From positions 17,473,594 through 17,537,593 of the forward strand of contig NC_092563.1 in NCBI RefSeq assembly GCF_037975245.1: a stretch of 64,000 nucleotides of DNA. Direction: 5' to 3'. The DNA comes from Apostichopus japonicus (taxonomy: Eukaryota; Echinodermata; Holothuroidea; Aspidochirotida; Stichopodidae). The notes beneath the pieces are model-generated. The model did not search any database. It worked only from the letters and a program-made list of their open reading frames with translations, and was not told the DNA's origin. Both the position numbers and the translations under genes were made by a program. Shown piece after piece: positions 1 to 13,178 of the stretch (positions are counted from its first letter, which is position 1; each line of letters opens with the position of its first letter).

Positions 1-108
1 TATGTATTATTGCATGTTCACATGGGTCGATACTGACCGGCACCATATTCACCCTTCAAATTATATGAATGCCCTTTATTTTTTATCTTGTTATTTTTTT
101 CCCCTCAG

Positions 109-3100
109 CTTTGAGATAGCTTGGCCAGGCCATATCCTAACTATCACCCCTCAGAATGGAATGGTAGAGCCCATGGAGCAGAAAGTATTACTAGTCAGTG
201 CAAACCCGTCCATTCAATCCAAAGGGGTTATCCTTCCATGGAGTGGAACAATCTATGTCTCTTGTGATAATCAAGAGAAGGTCAGAGCCCTTTTGTATTT
301 TGCATCTTTTTTCTTTCATTTTAAGGTTTATGTTTCAATTATCACATCCTCTTGAACTAAAGTTATCCTAGTTAATTTCCTTTGAGAGCTAGAAAGAAAT
401 TTAGTTTTGGCAATGAGTGAAGGAGAACCAAACTGGCACTATTCAAAAGTTGAGCTATGTACAGGTTAGGCCAGTAGATTGTTTAAGCCTAAGGTCTTAT
501 GGTCCTGCATACCTATGGTCCTGCATAACTAGTGCAAGATCTTTAGTCCATTTTTTATTTGGGTTGGGTGGAATGAAATTTGTGGTGGGCCAGATTTGAG
601 GACGGAAGCTCTAGAACTTATAAGAAATGCCGACAGAATTGTATCGCTGATAATAAAGCAGCTCTGGCAAAAACTGGACTTGATCAACTCTACGTTCCTA
701 ATCGTCACCCCTCAGAATTTAATGGTAGAGCCCATGGAATGGGAAGAATTACTTGAGTGCAAACTAACAAGCTCTTGAAGTTGAAAGAAACACTGACAGA
801 ACTTTTTCTCAAACAATAAAGCAGCCCTGGAAAAAAATGGTCTTTATCAGCTTTACCTTCCCTATTTATTAGTATTGGTTTTTCTTATATCTCAGACATG
901 TGCTACAACTGGAATATTTGTTTAGCCGTTCTCTTTTATTTAAAGTAATATTATTATCCTCAGTGGATTAGTGATTTTTACATTAACATAGAGAAAACAA
1001 TTTCAGCAGGCATCACTGAGTTTGATGTTGCCAGGTGCATTACGAACTTGCTTTTCCACAATGCACTGTGCTATAAGGATGTGGCTTTGACTCAAAGATG
1101 GCGAAAATTCCCAGCAATTTGTTAAGCAATCAACTTCATCTGTTGGCATATAAAGAACTGGTGGGAAGTGAAGTGTATATAAAATGTGAAATGTTTTTTT
1201 TTTTTCTTCTTCTTCATCTTTAGGAGATCAAAGTCCAAATCCGAGAAGATCTTGCCTTAGATACCTCAATCTTTCCAACATCTTCCAAACAGTTGCAATC
1301 GTTATCTACCGAGCCTTCCACACCAGCTGCACAGAGGAGACCGTTGCCCACGGCAACTGTCTCTCCCAAAGAACTTAAAGTCAGGTCAAAGGTCATCAGT
1401 TGTGAAGATGCTCATGTTGGACAGAAATCTGGTACGGTTCTTTCGAGCCTTGTTTCTTTGTCATTGGTCAGGCTCAGCTTGCTGAAGGGACTGTTATAAA
1501 TTTATACATTAATGTGTATTTGCAAGATTTATCAGAAGACATAGATGCGTGTTTTTTTTTATTGTTTGGCCAAACTACCTTGCAGTTGAATCAAAATAAA
1601 GCATAATCACATTACTTTTGTTTGACAAGGTATCAATTCATTTTTGCAACATGAATTAACAAATCTCTAACAACATCTTTGGAAAATTATAAAAGAAAAT
1701 TTTATTAGCCATATGTCCTCAAAAATTGAGAATAGCATCTTATTCTTTCACTAATAAGGCAACATTTCTTTGGTCAATTTCAGGCCTGATGTTATAGACT
1801 GTTCATTCATTCCAAGGGTGAAAAGTTGTTACAGTCAATTTATGATTGCAATGTCATCCAGAATATTAGATAATTCCACATTCTTTAATCGTACCAGTTC
1901 TCACTAATAATAATAGTTACTCTTATGTAGCGAAGAATCCAACCTGAACGGGTCGCTGAATGCACTTTATAGGTGCCAAGTCAAAATGGCCATTTAGTTA
2001 CACTTAGAAAATTGAAGAGTTTTTATTCCATGATTAAATTGTTGGGAAGAGTCCAACAATCTTAATTGATCCCGGAAGTGAGTTGCCCACGCGAGGAGCT
2101 GTGTGTTGGAAGCTTCGATCACCAAAGGTCTCCATACGAGACTATGGGACTAGAAGCTACAAGAGGGGGTCTGTTTGTCACTCTTTGATGTAGAAGTTTT
2201 CATATGTTCTATGGGGTGCCATATTTTAATAGCGCCGGAGACTGAGAGAAGAACATGGTAGTATATATGCATCTTATCGGGTAGCCAGTGTAATTCCTCG
2301 AGTTGTAAACATTGTAAATCTAAACTGATTCCCTCTCTCCATTCTGTCCTGACAGAGTTCATCTTTGAGTTTGAGAACACCAAACCGTACCCGATGAAGT
2401 GGAATCTCTCCTCGTTCGCCCCTGCCTACCTGAAGCAGGCGGACGGCACAGTCTGTCGAACCACCTATTCCGCCTTTCGATTTGAAAGCACCTCTGGCGA
2501 GATGACCCCGGGCCAGAAAATGCAGGTGGGTTGTGATTCATTTGCAATTTTGTGTCTCTCTTTGTTTGTTGGATAATTAAGATCGAGATGAACAATAAAT
2601 GCCAAACAATTGGAGAAGTCAAAGATGATGTTAAGTTGATACATTTCATTGTCTGCCTCTATTGTAGTACAACATCTCTTGGTCTTCTTTATCTACAATT
2701 ATAGCTCTTTGTTTTATCTTTCTTTTTTGTCATTTGTCACTTTTAGCTTTCCCTGCATTTCATGCCGAGAGAAGAAGGTGATTATTCTCAGTTTTGGGAT
2801 CTTGAGGTAAGTGTTGTCATCGAACTGTTTATTTTAAGGATTAGAATTGTATTTGACAGTTACTATGCTACAACAATGTAACACTGGTATCATGGTAACT
2901 GTTAAATCATAAAATCTTGCACCTTTCCTTCAGTAACTTGCAAGGAACATTGAATGTTCAGGTAGTTTTCTCTTTACCTTGTTGTAAAAGCTGTTCCTCG
3001 CATTGTTTCTCAACTCATAATACTAAAATGATTCCCAGCTCCTCACTAATATTTCATGACCTTCTCCACAGAGTTCGTCCACTCAGAATCTTGTGTCTCA

Positions 3101-4921
3101 TAAAACAAGGATAGAGCTCTCAGGCCACGGACTTCCAAAGAAACGTACCTCTCAGAATGTCGATAATTATTCCAGAACTTTTCCAAAACAAAATCTCTAC
3201 GACCAAGCACTAGCCAAACAACTCTCAAAAAGTCAGCCGTTGGACCTCACAAAAGTATCCAAGTCAGTCTCATCGAACAATCCGATTGGTCTGTCGAAGA
3301 CTACTGCAATGCCTGCTGGGAATGGTAAAAGGTAAGAATATCAGTCTTGATGTTTCAATCAGGTAAGAAGAAAAAAGGACTGCTTTCTTTCTTCTTTTCC
3401 CATTTTTTTTTCCAATAAGCAAACAGTTAGATTTTTCCTAGAGTATTAACATAAAAAATAATTCTTGTTAACACTTGTGAGGTATTCATTGTGTTCACAA
3501 CCTTGACAAATTTTACATCATGGATGCCTTTTTTATTGCAGAAAAAAAATTCTTCAAAAAGTTCCAAGTGTGACTTTACAAGTTTTGAAAATCTTTGTGT
3601 AATTTTCAAAACAATTGTGTGATTTATTAAGCTGTGACTATTTTGTCTGTGATCTCAAAAACATTGTTTATATATTTGTTAAGTTTTTTGTTTTTGCCTT
3701 TTAATCTGATCATGAAAAGTAGTTAAACGTACAAAATTTAGACTCTTTTGGACGTGCAATGACCTAATGTACCTTCCACACCCATCTTGACATTCTCAGT
3801 ACAAGACACAACAGCAAAAAGTCATCAATTGTCATCAGCGAATCAGCCAAATTTGATCGCTGCGAAGCGAACCAGTCTCAGACGGTCACCGTTCGGCTGA
3901 AGAACTGTTCCATGAGTCCTCAGACGGTAAATTTTCACACAAGTCATGGCATAAATATTCTATATAAGTCATAGCGTAAATATTCATATAAGTCATTGCA
4001 TAAATATTCATATAAGTCATTGCATAAATATTTATATAAGTCATTGTGTAAATATTCATATAAGTCATTGTGTAAATATTCATATAAGTCATTGCACTTT
4101 AACTCTTCTTAACAAACCCACACATACTCAAGTTGCTGATGAATTTGGACTTTTTTCAGAGTGGGAAAAGCGTTTGCTCTATTTTTTTCTGGCATATTTA
4201 TTGATTACAGCATACATGGTTTTGGTTGCTGTTCTCTATAAATCTAGTTTCTTAACTGGTTTGTTTTCCACAAATGAAATATTCCTTCTGGCAAATAAAA
4301 AGATAAGAGTTGAACGGTTGTAAACACTTCAGAGTTTAGAAGGATCGTATTGAATAAAAAATAAAAAAACACTTATGATTGTACTTAAATTTATAAACCC
4401 CTATTATTACTGAAAATTTTCAGTCCTAATTGGATGTTCTATTATCTCTAAGAAGAATATGAGCTTTTCAGGCCCCTAGGGGTTATTTTTGGGGGGGGGG
4501 GGAGGAGGGGATTGATTGCACCCTCCCATTCACAACTTTTGAAACATTTCTCTTTAGTTATAAAAAACATGACTTTTGACTTGTTGTTGTGAAGGAAATT
4601 ATTATACTCTGTTAATTATACTCTGTTGGAGGTAACTTGCAAGTAAAGGGTATGTTAGCCTTAGATAGCATTTCAGCCTTAAGTTCTTGCTGCTACTTAA
4701 GTTTTCATTTGTTCTTCATTTCCTTTTCTCAGGTCAAGTTTGTGAGTCCTCGACAACCCTTCTCCATCACTCACCACGAGCATGTGATTAAACCTCGACA
4801 TTACCTCAAGCTGCCAGTGACATTCCACCCGAAGACCAAAGGACATTTTGAAGCCCCTCTAGTCATCCAAACAGAACTTCAGGAGAATTTGGTGGTTCGA
4901 TTGATCGGGGAGTGTTTCTGA
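109..4921 (+). CDS. CEP192: CEP192-like centrosomal protein, C-terminal seven exons (gene enters from left)
   Basis: CEP192 (SPD-2 family) is a centrosome/pericentriolar scaffold that recruits Aurora A, PLK1 and gamma-tubulin to build spindle poles. Coding exons read by phase: 109-280, 1224-1431, 2356-2525, 2747-2806, 3072-3331, 3800-3926 and 4733-4921, ending in TGA; about 394 residues are visible. All introns have AG acceptors and GT donors, and phases agree. The first exon encodes a segment around HILTITPQNGMVEP and continues into KVQIREDL. The last exon encodes LKLPVTFHPKTKGHFEAPL and ends LVVRLIGECF. As I remember vertebrate CEP192, both ends match its C-terminal ASH/PapD-like domains, including the near-terminal IRLIGEA-type motif. 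The fifth exon (3072-3331) is a Ser/Lys-rich linker. The donor of the first exon (GTCAGA) is weak. The N-terminal part, including the Aurora/PLK1-binding region, lies outside the window. A possible poly(A) signal is ATTAAA near 5,155. Confidence 0.85.
600..880 (+). repeat. Decayed partial duplication of CEP192 exon sequence inside an intron
   Basis: Around 697-765 the intron repeats much of the preceding exon (about 147-213): TCACCCCTCAGAAT is followed by AATGGTAGAGCCCATGGA in both places, and the match extends to AGTGCAAAC. The adjoining block, about 634-700, is itself repeated with divergence at about 797-870 (shared motif AATAAAGCAGC). The reading frame of the exon is not kept cleanly and no good splice pair flanks it, so I read it as a non-functional duplicated exon fragment and not an alternative exon. 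Confidence 0.6.
3945..4100. repeat. 24-bp minisatellite in a CEP192 intron
   Basis: About six tandem copies of an ATAAGTCATTGCATAAATAT-like unit with a 24-bp period. It lies just after the exon ending at 3926. On the minus strand it gives an artefactual repetitive reading frame. Confidence 0.8.
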
Positions 4922-7900
4922 TCGTCTTAGAAATGTGCGAACGAAATTGTATTATCTTTGAAGAGATAATCAAGCATTAAGATTTCTATTATGCATACAA
5001 TATCAAATATCATAAACTGAAAAGCTGGCTTTGAAGACTAAGGAATGTTCTTTTCTTATATGTTTCATAAAAATATGTATTTGGTAATGTCACAGCAGTG
5101 TGAACTTAGATATCAGTTTCTTGTCAGTCATGCATGCTTTGGCAATAATATTCAATTAAAGTTGCCAGTTACAATCGACTTATGGGCCTTAATTAGTACA
5201 CAAACCAATATGCTACACTCAAAATGGGCAACATAACTAGACGGAGTATGGTATAAGTTTGTCATTTATTTCAACTGCAAAGTTAAAGGGTGACTTTAGC
5301 CAGAATTTTTAGTCTTGATATTTGATAGTCAAAGAAAAACAGACAAATTTGATAGCTTGTTAGGTATCTATAGATGTTCAGGTTTTCAAGATATAATCAT
5401 CTTTAAGAAATATACCATATCTCTGGATTGCTCCTTTAAGTGTCATTTCTCAACAAAAAATTTAAAGTGATATAGAAATAGAATCTGGACAGATGGCAGT
5501 GTTTTTCTCACGGTCTATAACAAACTCAAATTAATTTTGTGTCTAAAGTTATCCTTAACCTGTGCTTATTAGTATTAAATTCACTTGTTGTGATTAAATC
5601 AATTATTCAAGCCATTCGTGGATATTAAAAGTTTCTTATCGTTCCACAAAGTCCATGACATTTTGTCATTTTAGAAATAATGCTTATTCTGTCAAGGTGC
5701 TGAATAGATAGTCTTCCAGCTGTATAGTACAAGAAAGAAGGTGCAGAAGATTGCAAAGGCTATTATTTTTTTTCTCCATAAAGATTCGTAGATGATATGT
5801 AAAAGTTTAAATATTCATTCCCAGTTTCTCTAGGTCGGTTGTTTATTCGTGCCGGTATGTGATCCAGTGCTGAACATATTTTCGAACAGTTTTTCCAAGT
5901 TTCTTTAAATCTGCTGTATTCTGTTGAATTTTTGGAAGTAGTTTTACAGAATTTAATATCTGAAATATGAGCTCATGGATAATACTTTGTATTAGATTTT
6001 ACAAAGTTGCATTTCAAGTCAGGAAGGAAGAAAAGGCAAAAATTTTGAAAAATATCCGCTTTTGCATATGATTAAACGATAGATACAAAAGTGTTGGGGC
6101 TAAAAGATACTACAATGCTCAATTGATGAAAAGAAAGAATGAAACCTTGTCTTTGTTAGAGCAATTACAATACTGTATTATTTTGAATAATGCTAATTTT
6201 GATAGTTGATAGAGATTTTCCACTTATTAAATTTCGTAATTAAACGTACAGAACCTTTAAGGTTTTCTCTGACAAATATTTTGTCATTTTATATAGTAGC
6301 AAAACCTCAAGAAATGCAAATTTATTCAAGAGAAAATATTGTTGACATTATCTAGTTTTAGTACTGCACTGAAATATTATCAGTTGAGTTAACATGACCG
6401 AAAAAGTTTTGTTTAAAAACGGAAAAAAAAGGAAAAATAAAAAAAAACTCTTTTAACAGATATTTACTCGTTATCTGCAAAATATGCTGTTATTTTTCAA
6501 AAATGGAACGAAAAATATCAACAATTAGCTTACTACTACAGCACTTAAATATCAAGTTTCATTAGGCCAAGCCTGATTAGCATATAAAATTCTGGGCTAA
6601 TATTTTCCTTTGTCATTATTGCTTATTACCAAGCAGAGAGGAACATTTTGACAAAACAGAAACAAAATATTTCAAGGTGTTTGTATGAAACCTTCCACCA
6701 GGCCTAGCAAGTAAATGGCAAGCGATTCTGATGGGAGGTGCCCTACAGTGTATAGCTTTATGAATGGAATGCAACCAGCTGTTTTTGAAACCAAAATCAA
6801 GTATCAAAGGGAGAAGAATTATGAAAAACGTTATTTTAAGTTTTTTGCTGCAAATCAACTAAATATCCTCATTTTTCATCATCATCAGGGATAAATAGTA
6901 TTCTTACAAATCTGTGACAAATGAGACTGGAGTTAAATATACCTTCATTCTTCTAGATGGTATCAACTCTTAACTCCGATCTAGAGCAGATGTCGTAACT
7001 GTACATAGATATACAAGAGAAATACTCATTGTAAATATGTAAATGACCTGTACAGCACTGAGGAAATGATATATTGCTTGTTATAATGCAATGAATTATT
7101 ACTTTATTGTCAATGTTGCTTTGTTGTAAAAAATGAAAAAATTATCATATTTTTGTTTTGTTTGCCAGTATCTTGTTCCTTTTGCCTCTCCCCATTTTTT
7201 TGCTTTTGTTTCTTTGTTAACTGTATCTCAGATTGGATCCTGGGACAGGTATATGACCCCCTCTGCCCCTCCAGGGGTGCTGGAACCGGGTGGGGTGGGG
7301 GACAGGGCCCCTTGTGTTGACTGATCATGTTCTTCTCTGGTTAGAAGGTTACTGCTTATTAGGAGTTACCGGATGTAACAAATGAAGAAATAATATTCAA
7401 GATGGAAGAAAAAGATGTGTTGGTGGTGCCTGTTGTGCATTCTTCCGTACTGGAAGGTTACATTCTAACTTTAATTATTCTTTAATAGGGGAATGTATGC
7501 TGAAAGCTAGAATGATATATTTTATATCAATAGCAATAAATTCCAATGTGTAATGTTAGGTCTTGTTCGTATATGGTATTCCATACTTTCCTGTCAATAT
7601 TTCATGTGCTGTGATGTTCTTTGTGTTTTTGTTTATTTTTCATATGTTTGTGATGTTCGTTTTCTTTCGTTTTTTTTTTGGCTCTGTATTTTTCCTGTAA
7701 ATATATATTAAAAATACAAAATTTGGTACATTTGTAGAAAATAATTTATTAAAGAGATATACGTGATTGCAACCCATAATTTTGACTTTTTTTCTTTCTT
7801 TTAGTGTCACCTTGTTGGTCTCTTGTCTGAAAATATTTACTGGGGATTGCTCTGCTATCAAGCCATGTATTGTTTACAGGTTAAATATGCCTCAGAATGA

Positions 7901-8514
7901 CCAATTTGATGTTGAGAAAGTTGTATATATATATCTATTTGTTTATGCCATGTGAGTTGGCTTCAACTTGGGCTACACCCCTTTCTAATTACATTTGCGA
8001 TCTGCCCAAAATCATACGATTGAGGACATTTTCTCTTTGCTATATAGGTGCATACGTGCCTTGGCATCTTGTACTATTATTTGACAGAAATCAATGGGAA
8101 AAGCCAAGGCATTTCTGATCCAGTGTTTAGTCTGTCTCTAAAAGCTAATCCCTGGTCTGTCAATGTCCAACTTTAATGTTCTACTCTACGAACGCAATAG
8201 CTCACAGCTCCACCCCCAATGTGCGGCCGAACCAAGGGCGGCGGAAGCACTTTTAATCGGGGGGGGGGGGGCACCGACATCAAAGGGCACTTTGCAGAAA
8301 TTCGATTGGACTGATACAGTCTTATATGTAGTACCCTTTATAACTCTTATTGTATTATCTTATTTGCGTATACACATCACTTCATCAACGCCCCCCCCCC
8401 CCTTCCTCAAGGAAAATATGCATACTAGAACTGCAATGTCCAATTTACAAATTGGGAAACGAGGAACAAGTTTTCTTTTGCGACAAAATGAGGTGAAATC
8501 ATGCTAATTATTAA
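4922..8514. other. CEP192 3' UTR and intergenic sequence, no gene seen
   Basis: AT-rich sequence with no exon-like reading frame or splice pairs. It contains the likely CEP192 3' UTR start and candidate poly(A) signals (ATTAAA near 5,155, AATAAA near 7,535). Several poly(C)/poly(G) runs occur at about 8,260 and 8,390, which are common at transposon edges here. I see no RNA gene. Confidence 0.5.
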
Positions 8515-10388
8515 CAGGCGCGTATCCAGGGGGGCGTTGGGGGCGCCCCCCGGGTAAGAAAAAGAGGAGTGAAAAAAAGAGAGGAAAAAAGAGAGGAAAA
8601 AAGAGGAGGAGGAGAGGAAGGAAGGGAAAAGAGAAAAGGAGGGAGTAAAAGTAAAACGCCAAGACACCAGGAAGAGAAAGAGGAACAGTGACATCATTAT
8701 AGCGCTGATCCCTATTATATATACAGGGTAGCCAGTGACGGATGAATGATTTCGTAAGGGGCGTGTGACTCACCCTACCCCTGTATACATCGACAACTCC
8801 ATTTTTGGACGTTTCCATTTTCCTCTCTCACTCATGATCCGTATATATATACTATATATGGCCTATCATAACGCGTGTGTGTGTGTATATACGGATTAAA
8901 CAATTGTAGAATTGTGCTATGAAACCAACTGTGGCTGGTCTCGAACTCGACCGTGTCGTCGGGGAACATGACGCATTTTGGGAAGAGGGCGACCGCCCAC
9001 CCCCCCCCCCCCCCATTCAGCATATTTTTTTTTAATGATATCGCTAGTAATTTCAAAACATAAAATGCTTAGATGCAACTTACAAGGCCTGGGAAGTGTC
9101 AAGTGTCATTTCCAGCGATCTGGGAGACATTTCGGCCAAAATTTGCTTGTACGCTTCGCACCAACCTATGGTGGCGCTATGCTTAGATAATTTGCCTGGG
9201 TAGTGCCATTTCCTGTGCCTGGGAAGTGTCAAGTGTCATTTCCAGCGATCTGGGAGACATTTCGGCCAAAATTTGCTTGTACGCTTCGCACCAACCTATG
9301 GTGGCCCTATGCTTAGATAATTTGCCTACAGGCTTCGCCCCTCCCTTGGCAAATACCTCGCTACGCGCCTGTTCGAATTTGTAAAGCAAACAGCAGATAT
9401 CACATCGTATCAGTGAGCATGAAAATGGTGTTCCAGGATGAAAAGCCTCAAAACTGTCCGACTTGCCTGAAAAAAATAACCAACAATTTTCGCGGGCTTT
9501 GCGCGCGTTCAACATGTTAATATCACATGAGCAAGCTTTGGTTATTACATCGCATGCCATCGTGTACCGTACGGTCCGTTGAAATTGCGCAGTATACCGT
9601 GGGATGCTAATGTAAACAACGAAATGTCTTATGTAGATGTAGAAAAAGCATGGAGGTCCAATTATGTCAAAACTCTCTTTTACATTAATGGCGAATAAGG
9701 GGCTGCCCCCCTCCCCCCGCCTCCTACGCCTATGTGTGTAGTGTTCGGTTTCGGGAATATCTGCTATTTTTTCATTTCCTTCAACGAAGTTTTATAATAG
9801 CCTTTATAAGAGGTTTTAATATTTGTACACCAATAAATTAACTGTGTCTGAATTTTTGAAAATTTCTGACCAACATTCTGCGAAAATTTCTGACCAACTT
9901 CCTTCTACTCGTGCAATTTTGACCGGTCTGTTGGGGGTTGAAGGAAGTTTTTCTATAGTGTACAACATTTTCGGTATGTTTTGAAGTGAGTTTATTCACG
10001 AGAAATGTGAATTTTCAAATTCTGAACAAATAATGGGCTTAAAACCTTCAAAAGTTGACTGTCGGGTATTGTGGGCCGCAACGTAGAATCACCTACAAAA
10101 GCAATGACCCACGGGAGATGCGAGAAGTTGAACATGATGTGTGCCGGGTTGACAATCTTCAAAAAGGTTATGGATGGAAAAAATAACTATTAGGAAATAC
10201 TTGGTTCTCAGGCAAAAAGTGTACATCTGGTTGGTCATTTCAAGCCCGAGAAATGCCGTTTCCGGTGATCTGGGTGGTATCAAAACAAAAAGTTTTCTTG
10301 TACGCTGCGCGCCAACCGATGGTGGCGCTCCGCTTATAGATAGTAATTTGCGCCCCCCGCGGGTTAGAAAATCCTGGATACGCCCCTG
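8515..10388. mobile_element. Non-autonomous DNA transposon with CAGG(G/C)GCGTATCCAGG termini, copy 1
   Basis: The left end reads CAGGCGCGTATCCAGG and the right end reads CCTGGATACGCCCCTG, which are inverted copies with one mismatch, as in hAT-type terminal inverted repeats. There is no transposase reading frame. The interior has a purine-rich tract (8,560-8,680), poly(C) runs and several copies of a module ending TGGTGGCGCTCCGCTTAGA. A related copy lies at 44,048-46,009. I could not find a matching 8-bp target duplication. The sequence just outside is TTAA on both sides (TTAA before 8,515, GGTTAA after 10,388), so a TTAA-targeting origin is a weaker alternative. Confidence 0.7.
9088..9345. 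repeat. 130-bp tandem duplication inside the transposon
   Basis: Two nearly identical units start at 9,088 and 9,218 with CCTGGGAAGTGTCAAGTG and end near TTAGATAATTTGCCT. They are private to this copy: the paralogue at 44,048-46,009 has a single unit (about 44,640-44,735). Confidence 0.8.
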
Positions 10389-10690
10389 GTTAACATGAAC
10401 TTTAAGGATAATGTAGAAGAATACCATAATGCGTCGAACCCAGTCCAAGGAGTGCTTGACCAATTAAATTGACCACTACATCATCACTTCTTAAATGAAT
10501 GTCCATCTCGTATGTTATGTATTGTACGTTTAGTGTCAACCGGTAGCATTTCTAATTGCACTTTGGACCCTCAAGGAATGAAAAAAAGATAACTCGTTTT
10601 AAGTGCATTCCAATTAATGGCCGCATGTCTATATATGGCCAAATTCTGTAGGAATGTTTTTACAATTTTAGAAAGTTACCTCTAAATGAC

Positions 10691-11310
10691 AGGACAAACT
10701 AAAACGAATGACAGCGAATGACAGAATGACAATTGACTTTGTACAGGGTTAATTATCATTTGCGAATGACAGCGAATGACAGCGAATGACAACGAATGAC
10801 AACGAAGGACAGTGTTGAGAAAAGATATGATTAACGGAGTGGAGTAAATCCGGTTATTGGTTTTCTGCGCAAAAATGATTTGAGGAAAATCGCATGTTAC
10901 GTGGTTGCAGGGTTTTGGTGTAATTTACGGATAGAAACCACAGGGAAAGTTTTTGTGTGAGAATGCGCTTTAGTGCTGTGCTTTTTACCTCTGTAGATTT
11001 ATACAGAAAGATAACTGAAGCCGTTTCAAGATTATAATTGTTAGTTTCTAACAATTAATATCGGAAAAATGACGTTAAATTTACTTTTAAAAATCAGACT
11101 TACAATTTCGCTTACTATAAGGTGCGTTTTTATTTTGTCCGTACTTTACTAGATCTAGATACCCACGAAGTCTGAACTGTGATATCCGGTTGAAGCAAAT
11201 GTCTGTGCTGTCATTACTGCCATTCGTTTTAGTCAACGCAATTTTTTAGTGTGTAAAACATATTGTCATTCGTTATGTGTAACGCAATTGTCATTCGTTT
11301 TAGTAACACC
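10691..11310. mobile_element. TIR element with CGAATGACAG subterminal repeats and a 9-bp target duplication
   Basis: The ends carry inverted ACTAAAACGAATGACA (left, near 10,699) and TGTCATTCGTTTTAGT (right, near 11,290). CTAAATGAC flanks the element on both sides (10,682-10,690 and 11,311-11,319). Tandem 10-mers GCGAATGACA/ACGAATGACA lie at about 10,712-10,812. No coding capacity is visible, so it is non-autonomous. A 9-bp duplication fits Mutator-like elements better than hAT, but the superfamily is not certain. Confidence 0.7.
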
Positions 11311-11686
11311 CTAAATGACTTCCGAATTCATTGATATGTCAGCCTATTTAACACTTAACTTGCGCAAATCACTTACGAAATTTTAGCCTAATCAAAGGGG
11401 CAATTTGCAATGTGGCAGTTATTTGAACACAATTGAATAAAGCGACAGCATCTTTCCTGTGCTGTAGCAACGCTGTAGCAGGCATGTAGCAGGCACTGTC
11501 ATAAAAGCTCAACTGAAGCTTACAGCCGGACAAACAATCAAATTAATAAACCATCCCCTAGGCCTACCATGCATTAATGGCACATGCATGCAATAACGTC
11601 CAAGCATTGAACAATATCACTTAGGCTCTCGTTTTGATAAATCTGCTGGATAATGATTGTGCATAAGTCATTTGTATTGGTCAAAT

Positions 11687-12225
11687 ACTCTTTGGACCGT
11701 ATAAGACTGACTATGGGACTCTTCAATTATGTCCTTAGAATTCATATGACCTATTGGTTGGGTGGTCCGATGCGTGCTGGTTTTAATTATGGCCTTACGG
11801 GGGGGTTTTTTTGTTAGGCCCCGTTACATTCATTTATGAAGTGATGATTTAGTGGTCGGTTTAATTGGTTAAGCACTCTTTGGACCGGGCAAGACGCATT
11901 ATGGTACCATTCTAGAATGTCTTTAGAATTCATATGACCCATTGGTTGGGTGGTCCAAGGCGTGCTGGTCTTGACTGGGGCCTAAAGATTTCAAGTTGCA
12001 GGTCCATTTACATTCATTAACGAATTGATAATTTAGTGGTCAGTTTAATTGGTCAGGCACTCTTTGGATCGGACAAGACGCATTATGGTACCCTTCTACA
12101 ATGGCCTTGGACTTCCTATGATCCATTGTTTAGGTGGTCCAAGGCGTGCTGCTGGTCTTGACTGGGGCCCAAAGCTTTTTCGTAGTCCCGTTACACTCAT
12201 TAAAGAAGTAGGCTAATGATTTAAT
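11687..12225. repeat. ~180-bp tandem repeat array, left part
   Basis: Three units start at the landmark ACTCTTTGGACC (11,687, 11,875, 12,059), with periods of 188 and 184 bp. Each unit also carries a block like CATATGACCCATTGGTTGGG. The third unit is cut at 12,218-12,225 by the hAT-like transposon and the array resumes at 23,404. Confidence 0.85.
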
Positions 12226-12430
12226 CAGTGGCGGAGAAACAGGGGGGTTGGGGGGGGGTTTAACCTCCCACTTTTTGAAGAGGGGGGGTTGGCCCACACA
12301 ATCAACCCCCCCCCCTAGTTTTTTGCCAGTAATGTTCTGTTATAGCCTATGTTATGTGCTCCAAATGGCATAATAAATCAAATTATTAAATTTGAAATTG
12401 TTAAAGTCATTTCAACCTTTTACCTGGTAG

Positions 12431-13162
12431 TGTAATATTGTGACGAGCCCGCTTCCTCCGATAGTAAAACTATATCGGGACTCGCGATAGAAAGGTACTG
12501 GGATATCTTGATGCCGTATTTATGCTTCTTCAGGAGATGTCTCGAACGGAAGAAAACAATGACTTCACACAAAAAACAATTTGACGAGATAGGATTTGAT
12601 TTGATGATTCGGTATAATTTCTTCTCTGTCGATTCTCTTAACAAATAAAACTAAATTACAATGATTTGACTTGACTTGACTCCGTCAATTAAACAATTAG
12701 GAGTGATGAACTTTCGGCGGAGTGATAAATTTGCTGATCAAGTCATAAATTTGCTGACCGAGTGATAAATTTCTGACCTCCTTTTTCTTTTATACCTTAC
12801 TTCCATAAAATCTCACTGCGCACAATCAGTAGGCAGCCAATAACCTGACCATCCCGTATTAGCTTAATGATATAAAAATAAGTGCACTGGCACTGATCTG
12901 CCCTGATTGGTTGGGAGTTTGGAAGTCCATCCCCTTTTCTATGGAAACTTCCATACCACGTGAGAGAACCTTCTCGAATGTTCCACAGACATAATGGAAT
13001 CTATTTTGGGAAAAGGCCCTGTACCAAGATTCAATAAGATAGTTAAAAACTTCTCGTGGGAAAACTGAATCCATGACCTAGATAAATACATAAGAGGCCT
13101 GTAAGGTATCTCGATGGAGCTTTTCGGTAACATCAAAGAGATGGCATCACTATTTCATAACA
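12431..13162 (-). repeat. 3' LTR of the Ty3/gypsy element
   Basis: 732 bp, TG...CA ends, matching 20,944-21,675 throughout by visual alignment. It carries the internal repeats AAATTTGCTGA and GTGATAAATTT. In element orientation this is the downstream LTR. Confidence 0.95.
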
Positions 13163-13178
13163 TCCCCCTCAATCTTTT
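13163..13178 (-). other. Polypurine tract (plus-strand primer)
   Basis: Directly upstream of the 3' LTR in element orientation the minus strand reads GATTGAGGGGGA, a G-rich purine run abutting the LTR TG. Its position and composition are those of a retrotransposon polypurine tract. Confidence 0.7.

Noticed and set aside
8504-8818. Minus-strand Phe/Leu/Ser-rich frames resembling membrane proteins (also at 43,946-44,335 and 46,593-46,817)
   Set aside because: They are the complement of purine-rich tracts inside non-autonomous transposons.
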